A stretch of DNA of 64,000 nt, from NCBI GenBank assembly GCA_964036045.1, contig OZ038379.1:121211206-121275205 (forward strand). Reading direction: 5' to 3'. Both the position numbers and the translations under genes were made by a program. The DNA comes from Eutreptiella sp. 'Long Island Sound 2002'. Taxonomy: Eukaryota > Euglenozoa > Euglenophyceae > Eutreptiales > Eutreptiaceae. This document shows positions 38,001 to 49,743 of the stretch, piece by piece. The first letter of the stretch is position 1. Every line of letters begins with the position of its first letter. Under the pieces are notes generated by a model. The model did no database searches and had not been told where the DNA came from. It worked only from the letters and a program-made list of their open reading frames with translations.

Positions 38001-39900
38001 CGTACACCCCCCCGTCAAGCGGGAACCAGCTGGCTTGTCACCAGCGCAAGACCACATCGCCCCCCTCTCCTTCCCCCCACCAAGCGCCCCCGGAAGGCCC
38101 CAGCCACACGGAGCCGCCCCAGTGAAAGCACACACCCCAAAGGCAGGAAGAGGAGCACGGGGACCGGGCCATCCCCTCCCCACGCTTGGCAGGCGGAGCA
38201 AGGGACCCGAGCGGGAAGCGTGGAGGGGCACGGACCACATGGAACGGCCCTACCGGCACCCTGCGGGTGGACCTCGCGAGATGCGTGCGCAAAAAGGGAG
38301 GGGGGGGGGGCTGACACCGCGGGAGCGCAAGCGCACAACCACGCAATGGACACGCGGCGCGCACCGGAAGGGCAACCGGACCGAGCTCGCGGAACGCACA
38401 TGAAATGGCGTACCAGCAGGCATGGACAAAGAACACCCGGAGGGGGCAACCCGCTACCTGCACCAGGGGGGGAGGGGGGGGGGGGAAGAGAACAAGCGGT
38501 GCCACCGGCCCTGCCTCCCTGACCTGCCGCGAGCGCCACGAACACACCAGCAGGGCACTGCACCCGCCGAGGAAGTTGTGATGCAGCGCATCATGCACCA
38601 GTTCCGCGGCTAGGCAGCCTCCGCGCCAGCCCATGTCCGTAGGTACCACTGGCAACAAGCCAGTAGCACGGGCACGGCAGCGCCGGCACCCCAGGCAACC
38701 CAGCATCAATTCTAAGAGGGCGATGTAGTGGGTAATCGCCTGCCGACAGGCTAAGTAACACACTGACCGGGGAGTGGCGAAATGGGGAAGGCAGGGAGGG
38801 ACAGGGGTCCGAGCCCAGTGAACCCGCGCCACTCTGCCACCAGGCAGGAGGTGTGTCATGAAGGGACCCCCACCAGGCCCTGGTAGGGAGGATATCACCT
38901 GGCCAAACCAGGTGGCCCCGCGGGGCAAAAGGCCGTCTAGTATCCAAAGCCTTAAACCCCAAACCTCCAACCCCAAGTTCATGCATGCTCTCATTGGTCA
39001 TGGTTAGGCCAAAACCCTCTCTCCATACACATGATCTCCTGGATTGCGTTATTGGAAGGTCGAGCTCTGCCAGGGCATGGATCGGTGAAGGTCTCTCCTA
39101 GGGCAATGGGGAAGCTTTCTCTATATATATGCTCTCTTTGGGACTGGACTCTCTCTTTGGGATAGGACAATCTCCCCATGGATATACTCTTGCGGCTGTT
39201 CGAGTAAACATTCTCTTGGGATTTGGTTGGGGACTGGATGTGCCACGGGATGAGGTTGGGAAGTTTAGGGGAACCAGGTCCATGTGGGCTTAGGGACGAA
39301 ACTCCGGAAGATCTCTCCGTCGTTGATCAATGTTTTTGGGTTGCTTTGGCGTGATGAAGCACAATCTTTCTCCCTCTGTCCGCCCTTTGAGCACGTGGGA
39401 TTCCAGGTCTCCCAAGGGTAAGAGATCAATTAATTCATTGAATGTCAAGTTCTCCATGGTTGCATGTGCATCATCTCCGGTGAGTGCTTCTCATGTCTCG
39501 CTATTGCTGTGCCATTGACTTCACTTCTTGTTGAAAAGTTTTCCATTGCAGTATTCCCTCGTCATGATCCTGACCTTCAAGACCATCGAGCGATTGGGCA
39601 TGTTTCTTTTTAGCTAATAATCGCTGGCTGTGTTGTATGTTATTGGATTTTGGTGCACATACTTTTGTCTTCTTTTATGTTAGGCGGCAAAGGTTGTACG
39701 TTTGTCTGTGTATCGCTTACAAGCAGTCAAGATGTGCATTCCTGTTGATTGTCAATGCTTTGATCTTCTGCAGCCGGGTACCTAGGGGCGGACCAACCCC
39801 TAGGACACACGTCAAAACAAACGTACCCGACGCGAACGTGTTCAACGCCGTCAGTGGTCGACAACTCGTTGGGCAACGAGTACTCGGTAACTAGGCATAG
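35019..39900. other. No gene recognised: AT-rich 35.0-35.5 kb, GC-rich 35.5-38.9 kb, balanced 38.9-39.9 kb
   Basis: 35019-35500 continues the pre-insertion target of element B. 35520-38960 is strongly C-rich on the plus strand with runs of C and G; every frame is open for stretches but the translations are Pro/Arg/Ala/Gly-rich without motif. It may be an old LINE or simply a GC island. 38960-39900 is near-balanced with no coding sign; it may hold the 5' LTR of the following gypsy element, but I could not pair it with a 3' LTR. Confidence 0.5.
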
Positions 39901-40382
39901 GGCTCCTGCTGTTGCGGCATCGCGCTGCGGCGCAGTGCTTTCGAGAAGTTTTTGCTTGTCGTCGGACGAGGAAGCCGTCTACGCCAGCGGGCAAGTGAGT
40001 ACATCTCCTTAGCCTGCGTCCTCTCCCGCAACAGCACAACGTCTTGTTGCTCGTGTACTCGGAGATCCTGGCTTTCCGCGCCTGCACCTAGACTCCACGA
40101 GTCCAAACAGGTACGAGTAATGCAACGAGTCGAAGAACTCCTCCCCCACGCCATGGTCCATTGGCATCAAGCGGGCAAGACCTGGCCCAGGCCCCATCCC
40201 CAGGTGGTAAGATTACTGCAACGACTCGTGTGGGACCAGCAATACCGCCACTGCAACCCCCAAATGTGAGGGTGGTTTCCCCGAAACATTCGAGTTGAGA
40301 GAGGACTTGGGGGCCGACCGCCTGCAAGCCATTGTATATGTAGTATTGGCGAAGGAGGATAGAGGAGATACTCGCGCAAGAA

Positions 40383-40635
40383 GTGGCAAAAAGAGCCGAG
40401 GCCCTCAACGCCGAGTTGGTGCCAAAAATTGGGGACCAAGAAGCGGAGAAAGAAGAAGCCGAACAAGCGGCAAGGATGGAAGCAGCATGGCGTGCCGAAA
40501 GGGATCAAGAGGCGGACATAAGCCTGCAGTTGGATGTCAAATTACTGAAGCGCCCAAATCAGGATCTGGCTGAGGAATATGGGCATCGATTGCCATCTGC
40601 CTCGAATCGACAAGCCCGAGCTCCTGAGGAGAACA
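40383..40635 (+). pseudogene. Gypsy 1 gag-like coiled-coil fragment, cut by the LTR element
   Basis: AKRAEALNAELVPKIGDQEA and EEAEQAARMEAAWRAERDQE form a charged helical segment ending at the target site of the nested LTR element (GAACA). The sense may resume at 44484 (EHDSRRHLSQEWQHPYQHQK). A preceding open stretch (RVEELLPHAMVHWHQAGKTW, 40100-40269) probably belongs to the same ORF. Confidence 0.5.
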
Positions 40636-41116
40636 TGTAAGTGCAATGTCTATTGTTTGTTTCCTTTTCTCGGGTCTCTTGAGTTGCCTTGATTGGCAAG
40701 GCCTGCTGCTTGTTTGCTTGCTTGTTTCACCCGGTGCCTGCTGGTTTTATCGGAAGCCGAATCACTCCTCAAAGCAGTACATGCAAGACACCCATATCCC
40801 ACAGCAGTAACGTACAAGAGTCAAATATGTCGTGAACCGGATCCAGTCACAGTAGCAGTGTTGATGGCGGCACCAATAGCAGCAATGACGGCAAGAGACA
40901 ATTCAAGGGCTCATCATACCCTATATAAATACATAGCATCAGGGGCTGAATTGTCTTGCGGGAATACTATGCACGCATCGAAAGGTCGCAAATATTATGC
41001 ATGCACCGGAAAGCGCTCACAGAAAAGGCGTGAAATTATGGTCACTATTACCCGGCGCGACCTCTGTAGACTAGCGCTTCTGTCGCTAATGGTAGCGTTT
41101 GACGGCCGCAGTTACA
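40636..41116 (-). repeat. LTR of the LARD-like element (3' LTR in minus orientation)
   Basis: TGTAAGTGCAATG ... CGCAGTTACA. A TATA-like CTATATAAATAC lies at about 40920 on the plus strand. Differences from the other copy include TTGAGTTG/GCGAATTG, GGCAAGG/GGCAAAG, CCGGAAAG/CCGAGAAG and GACGGCC/GACAGCC. Confidence 0.92.
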
Positions 41117-42112
41117 CCCCCCTACCAGGACTTACCCACGGGGGTGAGGCCGATACTTACAGAGTAGCGAGGCCGGCAAACGTGGCACTCACATGCACAT
41201 GTATGGGGTATACCACTGCTTGTCCCCCAAATTAGAGGCAATCGCAAAGGCTCCGACCAAGGGCCACGCCCGCCTCAAGTCGTCGAATAGGACGAATAGG
41301 GTTCGTTCACACCATGTCAGTACAACACGCCATTGTGGTTATTCTGTACACCACGTATTTCAACTACTCCTTAAACCGCATGACTCAAGACATCATCAGT
41401 CTGGCACAGTCCCACGACCTCTATGTCTCACTTGCATGTCCACTGTGGCGTGGTGTCACTTCAAAACCGAAGGACGCATGGAGCTCACTGTGGCATTAGG
41501 AGCACCTGTGACGCGTAGGGTTGGTATGTGTGCCTGTTCTGGTCATGTTGTCACCTATAAGGACCTTGATGTGAGTGGCCGAGTGAATTGGTCACGTAGC
41601 GCCATGTCAAAGACACCTCAAGTCCCTCAACCCCACGTCCCTAGGTATTGGACACTGTTACCACAGACTTGTGTGTAGCGTGCGGCGTCACTCCACTGAA
41701 GGAAGAAAAGGGTCTCAGTTCCGAGAAACGAGACATGGACGCACCCAACTGGGTCGTAGTAGTGTTGCTGAAGCTCGAGGCTACTGCCCATGCTCCCCAA
41801 TCTTCACCCTTCCCACAGAGCTTACCACCTTCGATATTTACAAAGGTTATTTCAGGGCGGAGATACATACAGGGGGGCGGTGGAGCGTCATTTGGCAAAG
41901 CCAAAATCAAAACTTCACTTGGCTTCCCAACACTCCTGTAGTTCTGGCGCCAACAAATATATATAGAAATGAAGAGAGAGAGAGAGAGATGACCACAGGC
42001 ATCAAAACGAATGGGGCTGCGCGCTGTTGAGCGCATGCTTGACGGCGCATTGAGAGCACTCCAAGCTCTTGAGTCCACGACAAGGCTATGCTGTCGCCTG
42101 ACGCCTAGTACT
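41117..42112. other. Non-coding 3' region of the LARD-like element
   Basis: No convincing frame on either strand. An AG-rich microsatellite (GAGAGAGAGAGAGAG) is at 41973-41989. Confidence 0.5.
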
Positions 42113-42540
42113 CCTGACTGTTGTTCACGGCTGGTCGCCCTTCGCTGAGACGCGCTGATGCTGGAGACTGTCGCCTGACGCGCAGTTTTCTGACTGGCGT
42201 TTAAGGCTGGTTGCCCTTCGCTGGGACCCGCGGATGCTGGAAGCCATTGTCTGACGCGCAGTACTCCTGACTGGCGTTTCCGGCTGGTTGCCCTTTGCTG
42301 GGACCCGCTGATGCTGGAAGCCGTTGCCTGACGCGCAGTACTCCTGACTGGCGTTCATGGCTGGTCGCCCTTCGCTGCGACGCGCTGATGCTGGACGCCG
42401 TTGCCTGACGCGCAGTACTCATGACCGGCGTTTACGGCTGGTCGCCCTTCGCTGAGACGCGCTGATGCGTGAAGCTGTGGCCTGACGCGCAGTACTCCTG
42501 ACTGGCGTTTATGGCTGGTCGCCCACCACTTGCTGGCTTA
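42113..42540. repeat. 77-bp tandem repeat, ~5.5 copies
   Basis: CTGACTGGCGTTTAYGGCTG recurs at 42114, 42190, 42267, 42344, 42421 and 42498, i.e. every 76-77 bp. Each unit also holds CGCTGATGCTGGA and CTGACGCGCAGTACTC. It lies just after the stop of the 491-aa ORF, in the 3' untranslated part of the LARD-like element. Confidence 0.92.
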
Positions 42541-44013
42541 GCGACGCTTTGATTGCTTGGACTTGCGCTTGTTTTTGCTGGAAGATGGCACGGTCCGAAA
42601 ATCTCGAAGGACTGATGTCAACTCCTTCGCCCACCAGTACTCTAGGCAAGTTGTTCCCTCCTCATTCACTAATTGTCGGCACGAATGGTTGCTTGGCAAC
42701 TCTCTGGTCAAGAGGCAATAAGCAAGGCCACGAATACACAAAGGCTTGTCCTGTAATTCTTCTGCGTGGGTAATTTTTCCCACGACCCTCTCAAAGAGCT
42801 CTTCAGAAATCCAGTTGTTACCGAAGTACAAACCCTGCACCATGTTTTTCGTGAACCTCTTCAAAAAGGGACCCTCGTACGGTAGCAACGCTCTTGTGAG
42901 TTCCTTGTTTTTGACCGAATGTGTAGCACCTTGAACATAAAAGTTCGACAGACAGTCCTCGTACTCAGGACGCCACCAGTCATCAGTGCGTGTCGCTTCG
43001 AGAACTTCGGTGCCGGTCACTTCAAGAGCTTCGGTGCCTGTCAGCTCAAGAACGTTTTCTGGTCTGGACACTGGTTCTTCGTCACTGTCCACCCGTGCAA
43101 CCACATACTCCTGATCAAGAATTTTCTCCGCTGCCCAACACCAGGCTTGTGATTCTGACCATCGAGGATAAGCATGCCTGAGGCGCACCCTTTCAGTAGA
43201 AGTTAGTTGCACCCAGACAGTTTGGTTGGAGGACTCATACCAGGCTTGTGGATCAGAGTAACCTTCAGACTCCTTCAAATATTTTAACATCACCTCTCGC
43301 CAGTTTGTTTGACTCACCACTTCGGGGACTTCTGCGTTCCAGGCCTGTTGAGACGCTGGTTCGAGCCCTGTAACCAACACGGTAAGGACCTTCTGAGCCT
43401 CGTACCATGGAACCACTTCTTCCGACTCAAAATCGATAGTTAATTCCAGCGCGGCTGCAGAAAGCTGGCAGGAGGTCTTGGCATTTCTTGTCACCTGTGG
43501 CGCCCGCTGAAGGAGAGACACTGGTTCGTCCACTTCTGTTTCATCACAATCCGAATGAAAGAAATGTTCAGGGAAGTAAGGCGCGGGTTGAGACAGGGGC
43601 ACTGGTTGTAACGGCGCCTGAGTCAAGGCTCTTGCATGGGCCAACAACGCAATAGGCTCCTGTGTGAGATCTTCGTCGCAATCTGGCATTTTTTCTGTTC
43701 CTTCTGGCTGTTTTCTGTTACGGCGACGCTGCGCGCCTGGGAGACGACGTTGTGTCTTTTCTGGCTCTGCACCAACATTGTTTCCTTCATCCGAATCCTG
43801 GCTGACCTTCAAAACACTTCCTTTGTCTCCGTACGTCGGATGAGCGTCAGCTTGTCCAGAAGCACCTTCGGAGTGCACATTCGGCAGTGCCGCACCAGCA
43901 CCCGAATTTGGACAACGCTTGGCGCTTGAACCAAGGCGCTTGAACCAGGTCTTCCACCACTTAGAATTGGAACTTGATATCATTTGATGACTTGAATTGT
44001 CTTGTAAGTGCAA
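42538..44013 (-). CDS. LARD-like element ORF, 491 aa, function unknown
   Basis: Starts MHLQDNSSHQMISSSNSKWW at the inner edge of the LTR and ends KNKRKSKQSKRR (stop TAG... at 42538). N-terminal basic/acidic low-complexity region, then a predominantly acidic, Trp/Glu-rich body with short repeats (LELTGTEALEVTGTEVLEAT), then a more ordered C-terminal part (NNWISEELFERVVGKITHAE, CIRGLAYCLLTRELPSNHSC). No knuckle, protease or RT. It could be a gag-like protein or captured host sequence. Being intact across 491 codons in a moderately AT-rich context makes a protein product likely. Confidence 0.65.
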   Translation of the reverse strand: MHLQDNSSHQMISSSNSKWWKTWFKRLGSSAKRCPNSGAGAALPNVHSEGASGQADAHPTYGDKGSVLKVSQDSDEGNNVGAEPEKTQRRLPGAQRRRNRKQPEGTEKMPDCDEDLTQEPIALLAHARALTQAPLQPVPLSQPAPYFPEHFFHSDCDETEVDEPVSLLQRAPQVTRNAKTSCQLSAAALELTIDFESEEVVPWYEAQKVLTVLVTGLEPASQQAWNAEVPEVVSQTNWREVMLKYLKESEGYSDPQAWYESSNQTVWVQLTSTERVRLRHAYPRWSESQAWCWAAEKILDQEYVVARVDSDEEPVSRPENVLELTGTEALEVTGTEVLEATRTDDWWRPEYEDCLSNFYVQGATHSVKNKELTRALLPYEGPFLKRFTKNMVQGLYFGNNWISEELFERVVGKITHAEELQDKPLCIRGLAYCLLTRELPSNHSCRQLVNEEGTTCLEYWWAKELTSVLRDFRTVPSSSKNKRKSKQSKRR

Positions 44014-44483
44014 TGTCTATTGTTTGTTTCCTTTTCTCGGGTCTCGCGAATTGCCTTGATTGGCAAAGCCTGCTGCTTGTTTGCTTGCTTGTTTCACCCG
44101 GTGCCTGCTGGTTTTATCGGAAGCCGAATCACTCCTCAAAGCAGTACATGCAAGACACCCATATCCCACAGCAGTAACGTACAAGAGTCAAATATGTCGT
44201 GAACCGGATCCAGTCACAGTAGCAGTGTTGATGGCGGCACCAATAGCAGCAATGACGGCAAGAGACAATTCAAGGGCTCATCATACCCTATATAAATACA
44301 TAGCATCAGGGGCTGAATTGTCTTGCGGGAATACTATGCACGCATCGAAAGGTCGCAAATATTATGCATGCACCGAGAAGCGCTCACAGAAAAGGCGTGA
44401 AATTATGGTCACTATTACCCGGCGCGACCTCTGTAGACTAGCGCTTCTGTCGCTAATGGTAGCGTTTGACAGCCGCAGTTACA
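44003..44483 (-). repeat. LTR of the LARD-like element (5' LTR in minus orientation)
   Basis: Partner of 40636-41116; followed by the GAACA target duplication. The first codons of the 491-aa ORF (MHLQ) fall in its end. Confidence 0.92.
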
Positions 44484-47040
44484 GAACATGACTCTCGACG
44501 ACATTTAAGTCAAGAGTGGCAGCACCCTTACCAACACCAGAAGCAAGGGGAAGAACGAAGGAAAGAACAAGACCGAGATGAGCCAAGGCCCAACAGTCCG
44601 AGGAAGAGCACTACACGACGGGTGAAGATCGGGACTTCTCTGACTTCCGGCGTTGAGCAGACGTCTTCGTGAGCGCCGTTGCGGCGGGAGGACAAACCCC
44701 AAGTCATTCAAGCTCGGATGGGAGTTCGCCAGACTCCACAGGTGGAAGATCAGGAAGATCGCCTTCAAGGAGATCGCGAACCCGGCGAGTCCAATGACAG
44801 CGTGCGTAATAGAGTGCATCCCCGACAGCCACGCGCACCGCAACTGGATCGAGACCAAATGTGCGGTCACAAGTCCCAAACATTCATTGACCGATGGTCA
44901 GCCATCAATTGTCTCGAGGGAACAGTGGAGGAGCTGGAGAACACTGTGGCTGACTCCAAAGAAAAGATCAAGGAGCTAAAGAAGGCGAACAAGACCCTCA
45001 AGAAGGAAGCAGCCAAGGCCAAGGAAGAGGTGGTTTGACTCACTGCTGTGGTTAGTGAAGCCCAGAGAACCAGCACACAAGCAGTGGAGGAATCGAAGCG
45101 CCCGCAGGTCGCCACCTCGCTGCAAGATGGCCTTGATGGCTTCACCTCCAAAAAGCTCCATCAACAGGGCGAAGTGCGTGAAGCCCGCCCACAAGCCCCG
45201 CCACGCCGCGGAGACGTTGAGCCCGCAGCACCGTCGAGGGTTCTGTACCAACAGCGGGAGAGATGCAATTATCCATCCCGAACCCCTCCTAATGACCAAG
45301 AGGCCCGAATCTCCCAGTCCAGTGCCGCCCCCTCGGCAAAGTCCGGAAAGGTATCGGGGAGACCTCCAAGAGCACCACCTCCGACAGGATACCAAGCTGT
45401 GCCGCCGGCTGCTGGTTATCAATGGCTTCGCGTGGCTGGAAAGTGGCAGCAAGAGAGACTGCCAAGGGTAGAAGACCCCCAAAGAAATACAAAGTCGGCA
45501 AACCGTTATGAAGAGTTGCCGCAGTATGGACCGGAGGAGGAGGAGGAGGTTGACGTTGAAGATGTCAGCAAACGCAGTGGGATAAGCTTGAAGGAGATGC
45601 TGGACTGCCATTCCGAAGGTCTTCCCCCTCCTTACAACAAGTCCGAAGAGGAGCGCGACATTGCCCACGACATTAACATTCATGCCCTGGAAACCAAGAG
45701 ACCGTGAACGATACGGCCCTCGGCGCAATTGGGAGCCCTGAGGTCATATACCAATTTTGGCAAGCAGCCAACGGGGAGTTAATGAATCAGAGGACACCCA
45801 TGATTTGGTTCCTCCTTGTTAGAGCGGTGATCCGCTCACTCTCGACCACTTGTTCTGGGTATTTGATATTTATGGCTTGCAACTACGTGTTGGGATGGCT
45901 AGGTCACATGGAGAGGAAAGTCTTTTCAATCGGTTTTGTTACGGCCTCCGTAAAGCCCTGCAGACTTTTTACCTCCAAGACGTGGCGGATGGGAAGATCA
46001 AGGGCTACAATCAAGCCAAGAAGTGGCTTGAGCGGGAAGAAAGAGTTGACGCTCCGGAACAAGCGTCCAAGCTATGCAAGGCAGTCAATCTCGTACATAA
46101 CTGGACTCATATCTTCCTATACCACTGGCGGGATTTCCGGTGAGAATACTACCTCAAACGCTCAAAGTTAGAAGACTAAAATCAGAATGATGAATGCCGT
46201 CGTATCATGAACCTCTTCCCTTCTTCGTGGCGCAAATGAATTGTGAAGGAAGAACAGAAGCGGGCAAAGAATTCGTATACTGCGAAAATGATGGTACCAA
46301 GTACGGCTCACCGGAAAATCAAAAAGAAATTCCACAAGACGGTAACCGCCAACGCAGTGTTCCAAAGGTTGCAGAAGGCACTCCTCGTAACAGGTGACAC
46401 CAAACGTGAGTGGAACCTCAATCAGCGCTTGGACGAAATCTCGGTGGACGGCCACACTCTCAAGCTGCAACAGGTTCCTGGCCGCATGAAAACCGACGAA
46501 GTATTCAAATTATTTGGGGAAGAAGTGCGCAAGGAATACAAGGGGCATCCTCAAGGACGTGCCGTGGCATCGGCAGGACGTCAAGTGGCGCACGTCCAAG
46601 GACGTGGCTACGGTGATGAGAGGCGGCCTGATTCCAAAGGGCCTGCTTCGGCCTCCGTCTCGGCCACTGGTGTCAAGGACCCCTACACTACCGAGGATGC
46701 GGTCGTTGATGCCTTTGTTGCCCACAGCCTCCCCAACCAATGGAAAGATCCGAGCAAATGGCAACCCGTCAACCGCAAGCAGCAGAAGGAACCCCGACGT
46801 GCAGGGTTGCCATTCCTCACCTTCAAAGAGCACATCACCAAGTACCCCAAGGGATATTTTGTGTGTTATGGGCGCAAACAACCACATGACCATGACAACA
46901 AGACGGGTAAATGGTACACTCAAGGGAAAGCTGCCTTTGCACGAGAAAACCCGGACCGCAAGCTCAAGAGCGAGCGTCAGCATCCCCAAGGGATCCATGA
47001 AGTCCAAGCTGAACTGCAAAAATTGATGGGCCTGATGTAG
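44484..47040 (+). pseudogene. Gypsy 1 gag region, frameshifted
   Basis: Several open blocks in changing frames: a coiled-coil block (45000-45040, ELKKANKTLKKEAAKAKEEV), a Pro-rich 220-aa block (45048-45707, PPTGYQAVPPAAGYQW), a helical block (45850-46143, FCYGLRKALQTFYLQDVADG then KIKGYNQAKKWLEREERVDA) that looks like capsid, and 46243-47040 with a degenerate knuckle-like GYFVCYGRKQPHDHD near the end. Reads as a long gag polyprotein with lost stops and frames. Confidence 0.55.
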
Positions 47041-48757
47041 TCCCTCGAGAAGATGCTGACATCGGAGAGGAGTCCAAAAGAGGGCATGCCTCAAGCGGCG
47101 TCACCCTCAACAGCCGCTCATGAGCGTGGCCCCTGCAGCCAAGGACCCCAGCTGGTGACCCGGCTGCAGGCGAACCCGGGCGGAAGGACGGAAGGACGGT
47201 TTAAGAGGTACCGTCCTCGGAAAACTGTCTCGTCTCCTTCACCGTTACCAAGTCCTCATGAGGACAATAAGGAAAAATCACAGCCTCTTCGATCCGGGAT
47301 TGGAAACGAAGGTGAAGAAGAAGAACAGACCTGCAGCAGAGTCACCCATGAGCCGGGAGCTGCAGACCGGCCGCCACCCGTAGCCTACATCCTATACCAG
47401 CACCTCATGGAACTGCTGGAGGCATTCGAGAGGCTAGAGCTATTAGGCGTCCGCTTGGTTGGCAGCGAGCGACAGCTCCATTTGCGACTCCGGGTACCCT
47501 GCCAAGGGGTTGAAAGGTTGGTGAGTGTGGAGGTGGATGGGGAGCCCAAGTCAGTCTCGTGAGAAATGGCCTTTTCCCAGCATCTTGCATCAGGACGAGC
47601 CCTAACCCGGTTCGCTTGAAGGTCGCCAAAGGACAGTACGTGGGTAGACGCAGGACCGAACTCCACCTTGAGACAGAGTTCCTGAACCATGAAGAACTGT
47701 CACAACCGGACAAGGGCAAGCGTGTTACCTTTACTGGTACCTTTTATGAGGAAAACACGGACTGGGGGATTTTCATTGGCTATGACTTCATGGCGGCCAC
47801 GGATACGGGTGTACAACTGGCCCAAAGCTCCATGACCCTCTACAAAGACGACTGTTTGTCCTGGTTGTCCGCCCACCTTGCATTTGAAGAGAGCCATGGG
47901 GCACATGCGAACGCTAACAGCTTTGCCGCGCCGTACGAGCAGTCAATCCATGCCAAAGGCCGCTCGAGGAATATGGTTTTACTCCCGAAGCCTTCCATGA
48001 GGCCGTTGCCGGATTTGGAGCAGGCGAGCCATCGGTGGATGCATTCAGCTCTGCTTACTCTGAAAGTCTTCAATTATGCAAGACATATTGGCATGGCAAG
48101 GAGTCCGCATGGTTCAAGCGGTGCGATGAGCATTTTTGGGGACTGCTATGGATTCGCTGCAACCCAGGATGTGTGCCCCGCACCATTGCAGAAATTAAGT
48201 CCAACCGAGCCAAGGCCCTGCTTGTGCTAGCAGAGAAGGTGTAAGAAGATGGCCGAATGGTGAGGCTCCAAGATGATTTGGAACGCATGCCTCCAAACTC
48301 TTACAAGTTCCCGGCGGGACGGAGCATCTATCAGGATGCTAGGGGCCGAACGTTAGGCAACACGCCCGTCCGAACCACGTTGGTGTATGTGGACGGCTCA
48401 CTCTTGGATGAATCGGAAGCCGATACGCGACTGGTCGCGCGAGTAGTTCCTGAGCCTATGCGCTACATGTTCGCAGCACCGTCACACGAGGAAGACCAAT
48501 ACACGGAAGGGCATGATGAGCTAACCGCCGATGAGCTTGACGTTGTGGTGGGATACATCCACAGCCCTATGCACAACATCACGCCTGCAAAAGGGAGCCA
48601 GGATGAGACCAAGTGGCGGGAAGATGACTCCATCGCCTTGGGCGCCTTTGAGGGCAATGCATTTGTCCATAGAGTGCTTGACCGTTTGGCCAACCAAGAT
48701 GAGCCGCGAGGAGGAAATCCCACCACGTATGGAGATATCTACCCAACGAAGTGTTGA
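47041..48757 (+). pseudogene. Gypsy 1 protease region and linker
   Basis: VPCQGVERLVSVEVDGEPKS stands where a retropepsin N-terminus would be, but the active D-S/T-G is lost in a stop (TGA at 47560). The later block (ENTDWGIFIGYDFMAATDTG) resembles the C-terminal retropepsin strand. 48257-48757 (RTTLVYVDGSLLDESEADTR) is a linker of unknown fold. Confidence 0.5.
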
Positions 48758-48796
48758 ATCCTCCGCCCCTCCGGAGCCTTTAAGGACCCCCACGCC

Positions 48797-49740
48797 TTGG
48801 ACCCGGATCAAGACCAAGTCCTCCTGTCCCAAGATACCCATGTGAGGTCCAATGTGCAAGTGCCGACCAAGGCCAAAGCTTTCAGCGACTCTGACCCTTG
48901 TGTCCAAGCGCCAAGGGAAGACTTCAAGGGAGATTATGCGAAGAATTTCTTCAGTGCAAAACTCACCAAAGATCCCCAAATTTGTGGCGCGTATGGCGAA
49001 GCAAAAATCCGCCTTCGACAGCCACACAAGGTCTTCAGGCAACCTGAATTCGCTTTGAAGGGAGATCTGGTTGAAGCCATGAGGGCCAAGCTGAAAGAAT
49101 TCATGGAGCGTGGGTAGTTGGAACCATGCACCAGCGAGTGGCCGTCCCCCGCCTTTATTGTTGAAAAGATGGTGGCCAGGAAAGGGTGGCTGGTCGTGGA
49201 CTACCGAGGGATCAGTGAGCAAACAGAGTTCGACTCCTACACCCTGCCTGTCATCGAGGACATGTTGCAGAGGCAACATGGGTGACAGCTCTTCACAGTG
49301 ATCGACCTGAAACACAGTTACCACCAGATGCCGTTGGCGCCAGAGTCTCGTGCATGCACTGCCATGTCTACCCCACTGGGTACTCTCCAATGGAAGGTAA
49401 TGCCCATGGGATGTAAAAAGGGCGATATTTCTTTCCAACAAATGTTGAAAGACATCCTCAAGCCCGTTTCTGACTGTGCCGACCCATTTGTCGATGATAT
49501 CATTGTAGGGTCAGGCACGGAGGGTATGACCGATTAGGAAGTGATAGTCGCCCATGAAGATGACTCGAGGGGAGTCGTGGACCTTCTGGTCTCTTTGCAA
49601 CTCACCAGAAGCGCCAACAAAGCCACCATTGCAGTCAGGGAAGTGGATTCGCTGAACATGTGGTCAGCAAGGGGCAGCGCAAGTCCATCCCCGGCAAAAT
49701 TGCTGCAGTGGAAAATTAGGAGAGCCCGAAGACAGTTTCG
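48797..49740 (+). pseudogene. Gypsy 1 reverse transcriptase
   Basis: FRQPEFALKGDLVEAMRAKL leads, after TAG at 49115, into SEWPSPAFIVEKMVARKGWL, VVDYRGISEQTEFDSYTLPV, TGA at 49283, FTVIDLKHSYHQMPL (first catalytic Asp), MPMGCKKGDISFQQML, and DPFVDDIIVGS (F-V-D-D). All in one frame with three stops (TAG, TGA, TAG at 49535). Confidence 0.85.
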
Positions 49741-49743
49741 GAG

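Larger units (their letters stand above)
40636..44483 (-). mobile_element. LTR element without RT (LARD-like), nested in gypsy 1
   Basis: Two 481-bp direct repeats (40636-41116, 44003-44483), TG...CA ended, about 98-99% alike by eye, flanked by GAACA on both sides (40631-40635, 44484-44488). Read on the minus strand, a purine run (GGTAGGGGG) abuts the 3' LTR at 41117, fitting a polypurine tract, and the sole long ORF is also minus. No RT, RNase H or integrase motif is present, so it depends on another element. Confidence 0.88.

Noticed and set aside
35520-38990. Several 100-340 codon ORFs in the GC-rich block
   Set aside because: Translations are Pro/Arg/Ala/Gly-rich without motifs, open on both strands at once, and lack good starts.
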